Below are positions 63,258 through 64,000 of a DNA stretch of 64,000 bases, in pieces. A model generated the notes under the pieces. That model was not told the DNA's origin. It saw only the letters and a list, made by a program, of their open reading frames with translations, and made no database searches. The stretch lies in assembly GCA_003133225.1 (NCBI GenBank), contig PKWL01000026.1, positions 1-64,000 of the forward strand, read 5' to 3'. This stretch comes from Janthinobacterium sp. Its GTDB lineage: Bacteria; Pseudomonadota; Gammaproteobacteria; Burkholderiales; Burkholderiaceae_D. Position 1 is the first letter of the stretch. Every line of letters starts with the position of its first letter. Both the position numbers and the translations under genes were made by a program.

Positions 63258-63965
63258 TCAACTTTCACCCAAATACGCTTTACGCACGGCATCGTTTACC
63301 AACAGATTGGCCCCCGTGTCGGCCAGCACGACGCGCCCGTTTTCCAGCACATAACCGCGATCGGCCACATGCAACGCCTTGTTCGCGTTCTGCTCGACTA
63401 GAAATACCGTCACGCCATGTTCACGGATGGTTTTGATGATCTCGAAAATCTGGCCTATGATCAAAGGGGCCAGTCCCAAGGTTGGCTCGTCAAGCAGCAG
63501 CAGGCGTGGCTTACTCATCAGGGCGCGGCCAATCGACAGCATCTGCTGTTCCCCGCCCGACATGGTTCCGGCGCGCTGGTTTTTGCGCTCCTGTAAGCGT
63601 GGAAACAGCGTGAAAATATGCTCGATGCCGGATTCGATTTCCCCGGTGCTGGCAAAAAAGGCGCCCATCTTCAAGTTTTCCAGCACCGTCAGGCTGGGGA
63701 ATATGCGTCGCCCTTCCGGCGAAATCGCAATTCCCATGCGCATGATTTCATGCGTTAAACATTGCGTGATATCGCGCCCTTCAAAAATGATCTTGCCGCT
63801 TGAGGCGCGCGGCCGACCACACAGCGTCATCAGCAGGGTCGTTTTGCCGGCGCCGTTGGCGCCGATTAAGGTGACGATCTCACCCTTTTTGACTTCGAGC
63901 GAGACGCCGTGCAAGGCTTCGATCGCACCGTAGTGGGTATGCACCTGCTCAAACTGCAACATCAT
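63258..63965 (-). CDS. livF: LivF, branched-chain amino acid ABC transporter ATPase
   Basis: This 235-aa ATPase has Walker A GANGAGKTT (about 35-43), the Q-loop, signature MSGGEQQML and Walker B LLLLDEP, and the LivF-type end VLADTGANLLVNDAVRKAYLG. It powers a high-affinity importer for leucine, isoleucine and valine or related amino acids with LivG. Its ATG overlaps the livG stop. Confidence 0.95.
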   Translation of the reverse strand: MMLQFEQVHTHYGAIEALHGVSLEVKKGEIVTLIGANGAGKTTLLMTLCGRPRASSGKIIFEGRDITQCLTHEIMRMGIAISPEGRRIFPSLTVLENLKMGAFFASTGEIESGIEHIFTLFPRLQERKNQRAGTMSGGEQQMLSIGRALMSKPRLLLLDEPTLGLAPLIIGQIFEIIKTIREHGVTVFLVEQNANKALHVADRGYVLENGRVVLADTGANLLVNDAVRKAYLGES

Positions 63966-64000
63966 TCTTCTCCCAGATAGGCCTTGATCACGCGCGCGTC
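63962..64000 (-). CDS. livG: LivG, branched-chain amino acid ABC transporter ATPase (partial, C-terminus)
   Basis: The last 12 codons, DARVIKAYLGEE then TGA, match the C-terminus of LivG (VIxAYLG). The stop overlaps the livF start (ATGA). The rest lies beyond the window. Confidence 0.75.
   Translation of the reverse strand, partial: DARVIKAYLGEE

Overview
The window looks like a chromosomal segment of a betaproteobacterium, most likely order Burkholderiales and perhaps Oxalobacteraceae (Massilia/Janthinobacterium-like). This is inferred from an XrtA (exosortase A)/PEP-CTERM exopolysaccharide locus, the thrC-moeA-moaD order, kbl-tdh, prkA-yeaH-spoVR and liv transport genes. No database search was possible. 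Family names come from recognising motifs and gene order.

Region 1 (1-5739, + strand) is a tightly overlapping operon: an unrecognised 305-aa protein, a phosphosulfolactate synthase, two aspartase/fumarase-superfamily lyases with altered signatures, and a D-cysteine-desulfhydrase-like PLP enzyme. The enzyme set and order match the bacterial coenzyme M (2-mercaptoethanesulfonate) pathway described in Xanthobacter (XcbB1-C1-D1-E1). This is the most interesting part of the window.

Region 2 (5740-8330) is decayed mobile DNA: an IS1634-type transposase tail, two ~75-bp imperfect direct repeats, a mazEF toxin-antitoxin pair with an operator-like palindrome, a broken tyrosine recombinase, and two copies of a tRNA-Gly 3' end that act as att-site relics.

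Region 3 (8330-14450, - strand) is a sulfonate/taurine/nitrate-type ABC importer (binding protein, ATPase, two different permeases) preceded by a fused ADP-forming acyl-CoA synthetase. Just upstream of the synthetase is a relic that ends like a D-cysteine desulfhydrase. Region 4 (14450-15757) is more decay, with an IS21 IstA fragment and a perfect 13-bp hairpin. It ends against moaD, where moaE would be expected.

Region 5 (15758-27761) is core metabolism: moaD-moeA, thrC, sdaA, tdh, kbl, a divergent XRE-cupin regulator with a 13-bp-arm palindrome between it and kbl, a Sel1-repeat protein, a DEDDh exonuclease, a YegD-like Hsp70 and a small membrane protein. Region 6 (27997-32530) is the stress/stationary-phase operon prkA-yeaH-spoVR.

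Region 7 (32510-63176) is a large exopolysaccharide/protein-sorting locus. It holds UDP-HexNAc epimerase and dehydrogenase genes, the TPR lipoprotein PrsT, an O-antigen-ligase/Wzy-like protein with a soluble insert, a secreted trypsin-like protease, a FeeM-like N-acyltransferase, a methyltransferase and a PEP-CTERM substrate. These are followed by the export lipoprotein, chain-length regulator, tyrosine autokinase, outer-membrane beta-barrel, wecB, polysaccharide deacetylase, FemAB-like transferase, four glycosyltransferases, XrtA, and an asparagine-synthase-like amidotransferase. The last gene fuses a glycosyltransferase to a PaaK/CapK-type adenylate-forming domain. The window closes with livF and the end of livG on the - strand, facing the EPS operon across a GC-rich hairpin.
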